Below are positions 26,470 to 34,687 of a stretch of DNA of 51,193 bases, in pieces. This stretch comes from an uncultured Bacteroidota bacterium. GTDB taxonomy: Bacteria > Bacteroidota > Bacteroidia > Bacteroidales > VadinHA17. A program made the translations under genes and the position numbers. The notes under the pieces were generated by a model. It ran no database searches. It saw only the letters and a list, made by a program, of their open reading frames with translations, and was not told where the DNA came from. The stretch's first letter is position 1, and every line of letters begins with the position of its first letter. The stretch covers positions 1-51,193 of the forward strand of contig CAIJYD010000017.1 in assembly GCA_903824785.1 (NCBI GenBank), in the 5' to 3' direction.

Positions 26470-28053
26470 TTATGCAAAAACATGTACAATACTGCCGGTA
26501 AAGCCTAAAGCAAGGATCCCCAGCAAAAGCCAGGTTGTTTTTATATTCTTTTTCACGAAAAAGTAAACCAGAAAAGTCAGAGCCAGGGGAATCATATTCG
26601 GGACCAGCTGGTCGAGTATTGTTTGAACAGCAACCTGCGACTCGGATGTTCCTATTATAATAGGTGTAGTTATTGGCATCAGCATGGCAGGCATAGCACC
26701 GATAACCATTAAGCCGAGAATTGATGCTCCTGTTGTAAGCTTGTCCATAATATTGCTTTTGGCCAGGTTCTGAAGAAACCTGTTACCTGCTTTATATCCG
26801 ATAAATGTAAGGTTGTATCTGATTAAGAGGTGAGGGATATTAAAAATAAGAACAAAGAGAATTGGTCCAAGGATATTCCCGTTAATAGCCAGTGAGATGC
26901 CGACTCCGGCGGCAATTACCTTAAGAGTTCCCCAAAAGAGAGAATCAAAAACACCGGCCAGAGGTCCCATCAATCCAAGTTTTACTGAATTAATTGATTC
27001 CTCATCAAAACCCTCCTTCTGAAGGTTCTGTTCTTCCATTGCAGCTGTAATGCCTAATATGAGAGTTGAACCATGAGGGGATGTATTGAAAAACTGCAAA
27101 TGCCTTTTGAGCGCTTTTGACATCGATTCTTTTGTGGTATATAGCCTTTTCAGGACAGGAAGTATTGAGAATGCAAAGCCTGTATTCTGCCAGGTCTCGA
27201 AGTTGAAGTTTGCTTCAAGAGCCAGTGAACGGAGGAATACTTTCCTGAGGTCGTTTTTGGAAATTATCGGTTTGGTCTCAGCTTCAGGTTCTGAAGGAAT
27301 GTCGTCAAAATTCATTTCATCGGGAGATGGATCTTTATGGGTTATTCCTGTAATGATGAGGGCAACAATCAGACCTAATCCTCCGATGGCAATCATTGGA
27401 AGCTTTAAATAGCTGGCAAGAATGAATCCAAGGAAGAAGTAAGCTGCCACTTTCTGATTGAACATCAGGTTCATTAACAGAGCAAACCCGACAGCCGGAA
27501 GCATATTCCCTGCAACCTGCAATCCGGATTGTACCCATGGCGGTATCGTATCGAGAAATGATTTTATTACACCTGCTCCCAGCTGAAGAGCAAGAAAGGC
27601 CAGTAACCCCATTAATAGCGGCTTCAGCAATCCTGATGCAACATGCAGTTTTTCAATTTTCTTAAATTCGGCCATTTCGGCAAACCTGTTAAACCTGCTG
27701 TTGAGCATCGGACGCAAAACGAAAAGACCGCTGATAACCATTTCAGCCATAATTGATACAGGAACTGCGATAGCAAGAGCAATAGCCGGACCTTTCCCGG
27801 AAATAATTGCAAAAGCTGTACCCAGAACCCCTCCGGTTATGACATCGGGAGGAATTGCTGCGCCAATCTTAATATTTCCCATAAAGATTAACTCCAGAGT
27901 GGCTCCAATGATAACTCCTTGTGTTATGTCGCCAAGTACAAGTCCGACTAATGGCCCCAGAACGAGGGGGCGGCTCAGAAGTGCAGCCCCGAAAAAATCC
28001 TCGAGGTGACCGAAAATCACAATCAGTGAGATTAAAAGATATGCAACTAACAT
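26470..28053 (-). CDS. Mannose-family PTS permease, fused EIIC-EIID
   Basis: 527 residues, a single polypeptide carrying both membrane subunits of the mannose/fructose/sorbose PTS family. Residues 1-238 are EIIC (GPLVGLVLGDITQGVIIGATLELIFMG, several membrane spans). A hydrophilic acidic linker spans about 240-267. Residues about 268-527 are EIID (RSLALEANFNFETWQNTG, then GPLAGVFDSLFWG and hydrophobic C-terminal spans). In the usual arrangement (ManY and ManZ) these are separate proteins. The continuous frame and the linker argue for a real fusion rather than a sequencing join. Substrate unknown; amino sugars or hexoses are suggested by the NagB-like gene downstream. Confidence 0.93.
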   Translation of the reverse strand: MLVAYLLISLIVIFGHLEDFFGAALLSRPLVLGPLVGLVLGDITQGVIIGATLELIFMGNIKIGAAIPPDVITGGVLGTAFAIISGKGPAIALAIAVPVSIMAEMVISGLFVLRPMLNSRFNRFAEMAEFKKIEKLHVASGLLKPLLMGLLAFLALQLGAGVIKSFLDTIPPWVQSGLQVAGNMLPAVGFALLMNLMFNQKVAAYFFLGFILASYLKLPMIAIGGLGLIVALIITGITHKDPSPDEMNFDDIPSEPEAETKPIISKNDLRKVFLRSLALEANFNFETWQNTGFAFSILPVLKRLYTTKESMSKALKRHLQFFNTSPHGSTLILGITAAMEEQNLQKEGFDEESINSVKLGLMGPLAGVFDSLFWGTLKVIAAGVGISLAINGNILGPILFVLIFNIPHLLIRYNLTFIGYKAGNRFLQNLAKSNIMDKLTTGASILGLMVIGAMPAMLMPITTPIIIGTSESQVAVQTILDQLVPNMIPLALTFLVYFFVKKNIKTTWLLLGILALGFTGSIVHVFA

Positions 28054-28166
28054 TTAAAGATCCTCCATTTTTAAATTATGCCGGCAAGTTACTTCGGTGA
28101 AAGATAGTCTGGCCGGTACCGAATAATTAGAATGGACACGTTATGTCCCGTAAGTTAATAATTGCG

Positions 28167-28637
28167 CTATAACAGGTTCTGAATCAATTGCTTCTTATCA
28201 TTAGGCACCTGCCTTATCTCAAGCTCAATGCCCTTATCGGCCATCTGTTTAATAAGTGAAATGTCAGCATCAGAAACTGCAATAGCTCTTGAAATAAGCC
28301 GGGTGCCCTCTCTTGCCCGGATGCCTCCGAAATTTATTGATTGAATTTCAGTTACCTTCTCCGACAGGGTAAAGGCATCATTTATACTATTTACGATCAG
28401 CAATATCTTTGCGTTTTTGCTTTTGTCATCATTCAGAAATGCAATAGATTCTTCTATCGTTAAGATCAGCAGTTTAGCTGATGGTGGCCGGGCCAGGGTA
28501 AGTGCCATTTTCTGAAAATCGTCACAGGCTGTTTTATCATTTGCCACAATCAGGCAATTGATACCCAGCGAAGGGACCCAGGTGAATGAAACTTGTCCGT
28601 GCACCAGCCTGTCGTCAATCCGTGTAAGCTTAATCAT
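28167..28637 (-). CDS. Mannose-family PTS EIIB
   Basis: 156 residues, typical for stand-alone EIIB of this family. The phosphorylated histidine is H14 in RIDDRLVHGQV, the family's active-site motif. Following segments (CLIVANDKTACDDFQKMALTLA, GIRAREGTRLISRAI) match EIIB-Man/Sor. The start codon overlaps the end of the EIIA gene by 8 bases, showing translational coupling. A 113-bp gap separates it from EIIC-EIID. It accepts phosphate from EIIA and passes it to the sugar during transport. Confidence 0.93.
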   Translation of the reverse strand: MIKLTRIDDRLVHGQVSFTWVPSLGINCLIVANDKTACDDFQKMALTLARPPSAKLLILTIEESIAFLNDDKSKNAKILLIVNSINDAFTLSEKVTEIQSINFGGIRAREGTRLISRAIAVSDADISLIKQMADKGIELEIRQVPNDKKQLIQNLL

Positions 28638-29046
28638 TTTCTGCTTTTTTACCTGCGGTTAACAGTTTATTTACAAAAACAATCTGATCCCTTGCATTGG
28701 CTATTCCTGTTTCAATCACCTCATCAGCAGGAGTCTCGTGATCAGCCATCAGAATATCGAGCAAAAGCGGCAGGTTAAATCCGGCAACAACATATACATT
28801 TTCCTTTAAGGCATATTGCAGGATCTGATTGGTAACGCTTCCCCCGGTGAGGTCAGTAAAAACAATCAGTTCGTCATTCTGATTTATATGTTGTATAACA
28901 TAATCTATCTCTTCTTTAATCGATCTGTTTTCATCGGTATATGCCTGAATAAGAAACACATTCTCCGTTTTGCCAAGAATAATATCGAGTGAAGAGCTTA
29001 TTCCCCCGGCAAATGTTCCGTGTGTTGCAATTAAGAATTTTCTCAT
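28630..29046 (-). CDS. Mannose-family PTS EIIA
   Basis: 138 residues, usual stand-alone EIIA-Man length. H9 in IATHGTFAGG is the HPr-phosphorylated histidine. IVFTDLTGGSVTNQI around residues 78-92 is the second family signature. First gene of the operon, transcribed leftward from the region shared with the hydrogenase operon. The ATG at 29046 fits the conserved N-terminus (MRKFLIATHG). Confidence 0.93.
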   Translation of the reverse strand: MRKFLIATHGTFAGGISSSLDIILGKTENVFLIQAYTDENRSIKEEIDYVIQHINQNDELIVFTDLTGGSVTNQILQYALKENVYVVAGFNLPLLLDILMADHETPADEVIETGIANARDQIVFVNKLLTAGKKAEND

Positions 29047-29363
29047 ACAGCAGCCGTTCCTGGTAAAATATTAATTGCTGACTAAAAATCAGACATCAAT
29101 TTTTTTCAGCAAACTTAAATCTTTAGCAAATTAGCAATTAATTGTATTACTCATTTTAATCTTAAGGGGTTTTATAAATAATTAACATCTGTAAAACTTG
29201 ATTTCTGGACGAAATTTCGCGACCCGGGAAAATATAGACAAACAGTTTAATGAGAATTAGACATAATAAAAGAATTTTAAGTGATAAAAGTCATTTTATT
29301 TTTAATTAACCTATTTCTTTCATAAATTTACTTCTCTTATAATTAACTAAAACCAAACGCTTT
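29047..29363. other. Divergent control region PTS / hydrogenase
   Basis: 317 AT-rich bases. They contain a leftward promoter candidate (29110-29138), the 10-bp palindrome CGAAATTTCG at 29210-29219 roughly midway between the two operons, and a weak rightward promoter (TTTA at 29301-29304, TAAATTTA at 29323-29330, spaced 18 nt) before the hydrogenase small subunit. No ORF. Confidence 0.5.
29110..29138 (-). promoter_or_regulatory. Candidate PTS operon promoter
   Basis: On the minus strand TAAGTTTG (29110-29117) matches TAnnTTTG exactly. ATTG (29135-29138) would be the -33 element at 17 nt, a little shorter than the usual 19-21. The leader would be about 60 nt. Confidence 0.4.
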
Positions 29364-30476
29364 ATGGAAAATAAGCAACCCTCATTTTACGATGAAGTTA
29401 AGGGGAATGGGATATCCCGCAAGGATTTTCTTAAGTTTTGCACGACAATGGCAGCCATGCTGGGATTGGAAGCCAGTGGTGTCGGGCAGATTGTAAAGGC
29501 ACTTGAAAGTAAGCCCCGGCTTCCTGTTATCTGGTTTCATTTCCAGGAATGCACATGTTGCAGCGAATCGTTTATCAGGGCTTCGCACCCTATTGTTGCC
29601 AACATTGTTCTGGATAAGATCTCCCTTGATTATCAGGAGACTCTGATGGCAGCCTCCGGTTTTCAGGCTGAAGAGGCCTACAAATCGGTTATGGCCAAGT
29701 ACCCCGGAGAGTACATTGTTATGGTGGAGGGTTCAATTCCTACAGAAAATGAGGCTTACTGCTGTATTGGTGGAAGAAGTGCTCTTCAGATACTTCAGGA
29801 AGCAGCTGCTAACGCCAAAGCTGTTGTGGCTTGGGGCAACTGCGCCTCTTCCGGTTGTGTTCAGGCAGCAAGGCCAAATCCGACAGGAGCAAAACCTGTA
29901 CATAAAGTTATCAGCGGGAAACCTGTAATAAATGTACAAGGTTGTCCTCCGATTGCTGATGTAATGGCCGGTGTTGTAGTCCATTTGCTTACTTTCGACC
30001 GCATTCCTCAGCTTGACGGCCTTGGTCGTCCAAAAGCGTTCTATTCCAGAAGGGTTCATGATACCTGTTACCGGAGGGCTAACTTTGATGCCGGGTTATT
30101 TGTCGATTCGTTTGATGATGAAGGAGCAAAGAGAGGATACTGTCTGTTCAAAATGGGATGTAAAGGTCCTGTTACATATAACTCATGCGGAATAATAAAA
30201 TGGAATGACGGTGTCAGTTATCCGATCCAGTCGGGTCATCCCTGCATTGGATGTTCTGAAGAAGGGTTCTGGGATAATGGCCCGTTCTATCAGCATCTCC
30301 CTAATGTAAAAGGCTTCGGGATTGAGACTACTGCCGATAAGATAGGAGTAGGGCTCGGCGTTGCCACAGCAGTTGGCATTGCAGGTCATGCCATCCTCAC
30401 AAACGTCCGGAAACACCGTGAGATTGCCAATACTCCTGAAAAAGGTTCTGAAACACAAACTCCTAAAGAATTATAG
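29364..30476 (+). CDS. hyaA: [NiFe] hydrogenase small subunit, six-cysteine O2-tolerant type
   Basis: 370 residues, electron-transferring subunit of a membrane-bound uptake hydrogenase. A Tat-like leader (ISRKDFLKF, with R-K in place of R-R) precedes a hydrophobic stretch. Proximal cluster: C63 and C66, C160 and C194, plus the two extra cysteines C65 (ECTCCSES) and C165 (GNCASSGC). This is the six-Cys pattern that forms the [4Fe-3S] cluster of O2-tolerant enzymes such as E. coli Hyd-1. Distal cluster ligands are H232, C235, C260 and C266; medial ligands are C275, C294 and C297. A C-terminal membrane helix (about 326-345) anchors it to cytochrome b. First gene of the operon; 2 bp separate it from the large subunit. 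Confidence 0.95.
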   Translation: MENKQPSFYDEVKGNGISRKDFLKFCTTMAAMLGLEASGVGQIVKALESKPRLPVIWFHFQECTCCSESFIRASHPIVANIVLDKISLDYQETLMAASGFQAEEAYKSVMAKYPGEYIVMVEGSIPTENEAYCCIGGRSALQILQEAAANAKAVVAWGNCASSGCVQAARPNPTGAKPVHKVISGKPVINVQGCPPIADVMAGVVVHLLTFDRIPQLDGLGRPKAFYSRRVHDTCYRRANFDAGLFVDSFDDEGAKRGYCLFKMGCKGPVTYNSCGIIKWNDGVSYPIQSGHPCIGCSEEGFWDNGPFYQHLPNVKGFGIETTADKIGVGLGVATAVGIAGHAILTNVRKHREIANTPEKGSETQTPKEL

Positions 30477-30478
30477 CC

Positions 30479-32200
30479 ATGGCTGAAAGAATAGTTATTG
30501 ATCCTATCACCCGAATTGAAGGTCACCTGAGGGTTGAAATTGAAGTAAAAGACGGAAAAATCACCGATGCCTGGAGTGCCGGAACAATGGTACGTGGCAT
30601 TGAAACAATATTGAAGGGGCGCGATCCCCGCGATGCATGGGCATTTGTCGGACGTGTGTGCGGCGTTTGTACTTCCACCCACTCCCTGACTTCTGTAAGG
30701 ACAGTAGAAAATGCCCTTGGCATTTCGGTTCCTCCCAATGCTGAACTCATTCGTAACCTGATGGCTAATGCCTTATACATTCAGGACCATGTGGTACATT
30801 TCTATGTGCTTCATGCCCTCGACTGGGTTGATGTTGTATCTGCTCTTAAAGCCAATCCTGCTGAGGCATCGGCAATTGCACAGAGTATCTCCTCATGGCC
30901 CAAAAGTTCAGTCGGATATTTTACTGATATTCAGAAGCGATTTAAGAATTTTGTTGAAAGCGGCCAACTGGGGATCTTTGCCAATGGTTACTGGGGCCAT
31001 TCAGCCTATAAGCTGCCACCTGCCATAAACCTGATAGCTGTTGCCCATTATCTGGAAGCACTTGAATGGCAGAAGGAACTTGTTAAGGTTCATACAATTT
31101 TCGGAGGGAAAAATCCACATCCTAATTACCTTGTCGGAGGTGTTCCCTGCTCAATAAACATCGAAGAGGCAAATGCAGTTAATGCAGAGCGGCTTGCAAT
31201 GGTTGGGAAACTGTTTGAAGATGCAAAAACATTTGTAAACCAGGTATATATCCCTGATTTGCTCGCAATAGCTTCATTTTACAAAAGCGACTGGGGAGCT
31301 ATCGGCGGAGGATTGTCGAACTACATGTCGTTTGGCGATTTTCCAACTAATGGATATAATAATCCGGATAGTTTCAAGATGCCGCGAGGTGTAATTTTAA
31401 ACCGCGACCTTAGCAAAATACATGAGATAAAAGCTGATGATCCTGAACAGATACAGGAGTATATAAACAATTCCTGGTACACATATTCCAAAGGAGACAA
31501 GGCCGGGTTACATCCTTGGGAGGGTGAAACAAACCTGAATTATACAGGTCCTAAACCACCTTATACTCAGCTTGATGTTTCACAAAAATACAGCTGGGTA
31601 AAAACCCCGCGCTGGAAAGGTTACCCGATGGAAGTTGGCCCGTTATCGCGTATGCTTGTCGGATATGCTTCAGGGCGTGCCGATTATAAGGAAGTAATAG
31701 AAGGTGCACTTAAAGCCCTTGATGTTCCTGTAGCAGCGTTGTTTTCAACACTTGGCCGTACAGCAGCCAGAGGTCTTGAAACGAAACTGACATGCGACTG
31801 GGCTCTGGAATTCTATCAGCAGCTTCTGGCAAATATCAAAAATGGTGACAGCCGGACCATGAATAATGACAAGTGGGGTCCCGAGACGTGGGAGAAAAGT
31901 GCAAAAGGGATTGGAATGGTTGAAGCTCCCCGTGGTGCTTTATCGCATTTCATTGTTATTGAGGATCAGAAAATTGCCAATTATCAAATGGTCGTTCCAA
32001 CCACCTGGAATGCATCACCGCGCGATGCAGAAGGTAAACGTTCTGCATACGAGGAGTCATTAATCGGAACACCTGTTGCCGATCCTAAAGTGCCACTCGA
32101 AGTACTCAGAACCATACACTCCTTCGATCCATGCCTTGCCTGTGCAGTGCATGTGTACGATGAAAACGGAACTTATGTTCACGATATTAAAACATACTAA
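30479..32200 (+). CDS. hyaB: [NiFe] hydrogenase large subunit
   Basis: 573 residues carrying the Ni-Fe site. The first ligand pair is C61/C64 in GRVCGVCTSTHS and the second is C552/C555 in DPCLACAVH. Cleavage after H558 would remove a 15-residue tail beginning VYDEN, so it needs the endopeptidase encoded at 32945. N-terminal RIEGHLRVE and RGIETILKGRDPRDA motifs match group 1 enzymes. Exported together with the small subunit by its Tat leader. The 2-bp gap to hyaA suggests translational coupling. Confidence 0.97.
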   Translation: MAERIVIDPITRIEGHLRVEIEVKDGKITDAWSAGTMVRGIETILKGRDPRDAWAFVGRVCGVCTSTHSLTSVRTVENALGISVPPNAELIRNLMANALYIQDHVVHFYVLHALDWVDVVSALKANPAEASAIAQSISSWPKSSVGYFTDIQKRFKNFVESGQLGIFANGYWGHSAYKLPPAINLIAVAHYLEALEWQKELVKVHTIFGGKNPHPNYLVGGVPCSINIEEANAVNAERLAMVGKLFEDAKTFVNQVYIPDLLAIASFYKSDWGAIGGGLSNYMSFGDFPTNGYNNPDSFKMPRGVILNRDLSKIHEIKADDPEQIQEYINNSWYTYSKGDKAGLHPWEGETNLNYTGPKPPYTQLDVSQKYSWVKTPRWKGYPMEVGPLSRMLVGYASGRADYKEVIEGALKALDVPVAALFSTLGRTAARGLETKLTCDWALEFYQQLLANIKNGDSRTMNNDKWGPETWEKSAKGIGMVEAPRGALSHFIVIEDQKIANYQMVVPTTWNASPRDAEGKRSAYEESLIGTPVADPKVPLEVLRTIHSFDPCLACAVHVYDENGTYVHDIKTY

Positions 32201-32203
32201 GCC

Positions 32204-32926
32204 ATGAGAAGCAGAACCATCCCGATGCGTGAAGTACATGTGTGGGAATTGCCCGTTCGCCTTTATCACTGGATCAATGCATTATGCATAGCTGCATTAT
32301 GTATAACCGGTTATCTGATAGGCGATCCGCCCGCTCTGATGAAAGGCACTGAAGCTTATCATAACTATTGGTTCGGTACTATACGATTTGTTCATTTCGT
32401 CTCCTCATTCCTCTTCTTTTTTAACTTTTTGTTCAGGATCTACTGGGGATTTACAGGAAATGAATTTTCACGATGGTATAACTTTATCCCTCTGAAACGT
32501 TGTCAGTGGAAGGAGATAATAAATGTGATAAAAGTTGATGTTCTGCAGATTACCAATAAGCAGATTGATTCAATCGGACATAATTCGCTTGCCAGCTTTG
32601 TCTATTTTATCACTTTTCTGATCTTCCTGCTGCAATGTCTTACCGGTTTTGGTATGTACACAGCCATGAGCAGTTCATTTTTGCCTAAACTATTTGCATG
32701 GGTCGTTCCTTTTCTGGGGGGCGATATGCAGGTAAGGCAGCTTCACCATATTCTAATGTGGGGCTTTATCCTGTTCGCAATGGTACATATTTACCTCGTT
32801 TTCTATCATGATTATATCGAGCGAAGAGGTGTAACTTCTTCAATGATTGGTGGTTGGAAATTCATCGAGGAAGATGTTATTCAACGTCATGAAAATAAAA
32901 CGGATGATTGTCCGAAAGGATTTTAA
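32204..32926 (+). CDS. hyaC: Ni/Fe-hydrogenase b-type cytochrome subunit
   Basis: 240 residues with four membrane helices (about 25-45, 62-85, 128-150, 180-205). Histidines expected to bind two b hemes are visible: YHW near residue 21, RFVHFVS, RQLHHILMW and MVHIYLVFYHD. It passes electrons from the small subunit to the quinone pool. Only 3 bp after hyaB, so co-transcribed. Length and helix pattern agree with HyaC/HupC. Confidence 0.93.
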   Translation: MRSRTIPMREVHVWELPVRLYHWINALCIAALCITGYLIGDPPALMKGTEAYHNYWFGTIRFVHFVSSFLFFFNFLFRIYWGFTGNEFSRWYNFIPLKRCQWKEIINVIKVDVLQITNKQIDSIGHNSLASFVYFITFLIFLLQCLTGFGMYTAMSSSFLPKLFAWVVPFLGGDMQVRQLHHILMWGFILFAMVHIYLVFYHDYIERRGVTSSMIGGWKFIEEDVIQRHENKTDDCPKGF

Positions 32927-32944
32927 AACGACAGATCTTAAATA

Positions 32945-33412
32945 TTGACAACATTGGAAAAGAACACCCTTGTACTTGGGATAGGAAATATATTGCTGAA
33001 CGATGAGGGGGTTGGGATTCATGTTGTAACCAGACTTGAGAAGGAAGGTTTTTCAGATGCGGATCTTATGGATGGAGGAACAGGTGGATTTCATCTCCTT
33101 GGCTTTATCCAGTCGTATAAAAATATTGTAATAATCGATGCTTCACTGGATCAGTACCCTGTCGGAAATGTCAGGGTTCTGCATCCGGAATATGCAAAAG
33201 ACTTTCCTCATCAGCTGAGCGCCCACGAAATCGGATTGAAGGATTTGCTCGACGCAGCTTTTCTTCTGGGAAATATGCCTAAAATCTACCTGATAGCCAT
33301 ATCGATAAAAGATTTTCAGGAGATGGGTATGGAACTTACTAATGAAGTTGAAATGGCTGTCCCTGAAGCAATGATTAAAGTAAGGGAACTGGTTAAATCA
33401 TTAGCAGACTGA
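32945..33412 (+). CDS. hyaD: Hydrogenase maturation endopeptidase (HyaD/HybD family)
   Basis: 155 residues, nickel-dependent protease that trims the large-subunit C-terminus. Motifs LVLGIGNILLNDEGVG (first metal-binding acid), DGGTGGFHLLGFI, IVIIDAS and LSAHEIGLKDLL are in the family order. The start is most likely TTG at 32945: an in-frame stop lies 6 bp upstream and no ATG or GTG precedes the first motif. Last gene of the structural operon, 22 bp from the convergent hyp cluster. Confidence 0.92.
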   Translation: MTTLEKNTLVLGIGNILLNDEGVGIHVVTRLEKEGFSDADLMDGGTGGFHLLGFIQSYKNIVIIDASLDQYPVGNVRVLHPEYAKDFPHQLSAHEIGLKDLLDAAFLLGNMPKIYLIAISIKDFQEMGMELTNEVEMAVPEAMIKVRELVKSLAD

Positions 33413-33433
33413 AAAGAAATATTTTGTAATCTC

Positions 33434-34291
33434 CTATTTCTTTCCCGACAGGAGAGAGCTTTCAGCCTGTTTTGTGAGCCAGTCATACCAGAGGTTCATC
33501 CCTTCGCCACTCTTTGCGGATACTGAAATAAACTCCAGTGCGGGATTTATTGAACGGGCATGCCTGATAGCCTCTTCCATTCTGAAATCTACATAAGGAA
33601 GAAGGTCTGATTTATTGATTAAACATAAATGCGAAGACTGAAACATATATGGATATTTCAGTGGTTTATCTTCCCCTTCAGTAACACTTATCACCACAAC
33701 TCTTTTATACTCACCCAGATCAAACATCGCAGGGCAAACCAGGTTGCCAACATTTTCTATAAAAAGAGTTGAATCTGATTCTACATCCATTTTCATCAGA
33801 GCCGAATCTATCATTTGTGCATCGAGATGGCAGCCCGATCCGGTATTGATCTGAATGGCCGGGGCTCCTGCCTTTTGAATCCTGTCTGCATCCAGAAGAG
33901 TCTGCTGATCGCCTTCAATAACAAATATTTTCCGGGATGGAAGAAGTGCCAGAATGGTTTTTTCAAGTATCGTTGTTTTTCCTGAACCGGGCGAACTGAC
34001 AAGATTAAGGCAAAGGACTTTTCTCCCTTCAAAAAACCTCCTGTTCAGCTGAGCAACAGAATTATTCCGCGAAAGAATATCGAGGTTTAGATTTATAACT
34101 TTCTGATCAGTATGTCCGTGGGAATGATCGTGATGATCATCATCCTCATGATCGTGGGAATGTGAGTGGAAATGTCCGTTATCGTGGTTATGATCATGGT
34201 TATGATCGTGGTTGTGACCATGATCGTGGGTATGAGCGGGATCGTGAATCTTAAATCCTTCGTTGTTACTGCAGCCACAGGTTTCGCACAT
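33434..34291 (-). CDS. hypB: Hydrogenase nickel incorporation GTPase HypB
   Basis: 285 residues from the ATG at 34291, chosen because it yields the conserved N-terminal nickel site MCETCGC (C2, C5, C7). A histidine-rich tract follows (residues 16-60, 20 His), a nickel-storage segment seen in some HypB proteins. The GTPase core has Walker A VSSPGSGKT (98-106), IEGDQQTLLDADRI, GSGCHLDAQMI with metal-binding C and H, ENVGNLVCPA, and NKSDLL. A longer frame to 34405 adds 38 residues with no homology. Delivers Ni to the large subunit with HypA. Confidence 0.95.
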   Translation of the reverse strand: MCETCGCSNNEGFKIHDPAHTHDHGHNHDHNHDHNHDNGHFHSHSHDHEDDDHHDHSHGHTDQKVINLNLDILSRNNSVAQLNRRFFEGRKVLCLNLVSSPGSGKTTILEKTILALLPSRKIFVIEGDQQTLLDADRIQKAGAPAIQINTGSGCHLDAQMIDSALMKMDVESDSTLFIENVGNLVCPAMFDLGEYKRVVVISVTEGEDKPLKYPYMFQSSHLCLINKSDLLPYVDFRMEEAIRHARSINPALEFISVSAKSGEGMNLWYDWLTKQAESSLLSGKK

Positions 34292-34335
34292 AATCTTATA
34301 ATTTTTTAAAATTCTTTTCCAATTAATGACAATTT

Positions 34336-34677
34336 CTATTCCACAAGTAGCGAAACAACCCTGAACTCTTTTCCACCGCTGATCTCTGAAGGGAAACAGT
34401 TGCAATCAGGACAGCTGTCGAGTCTGTGGTTCATTTCAAATTCCCTGTTGCAGCTATTACATCTTCCTCTGCCTTTTATTCGGATAATATTAATGACAGC
34501 AGTTTCAAGCATTGTATCTTTAACCAGCAATCCGAGTGCTGATCCGAATGCCTCAGATTCAACACCGCTGAGATCACCTACCTCAATAGCAATCTCTTTA
34601 ATCGATTGAGCCCTGTTTTTACCTGCCTCGTGGCTGGCAAGGCTAATAACCTCATAAGCAAGTGAAATCTCGTGCAT
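34336..34677 (-). CDS. hypA: Hydrogenase nickel incorporation protein HypA
   Basis: 113 residues, standard length. MHE start with nickel ligand H2, acidic IEVGDLSGVE segment, and a structural zinc site of two C-x2-C pairs (C73/C76, C89/C92). Delivers Ni together with HypB. It lies 44 bp upstream of hypB and 10 bp after hypE in the same leftward operon. Confidence 0.95.
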   Translation of the reverse strand: MHEISLAYEVISLASHEAGKNRAQSIKEIAIEVGDLSGVESEAFGSALGLLVKDTMLETAVINIIRIKGRGRCNSCNREFEMNHRLDSCPDCNCFPSEISGGKEFRVVSLLVE

Positions 34678-34687
34678 TGCATACTGT

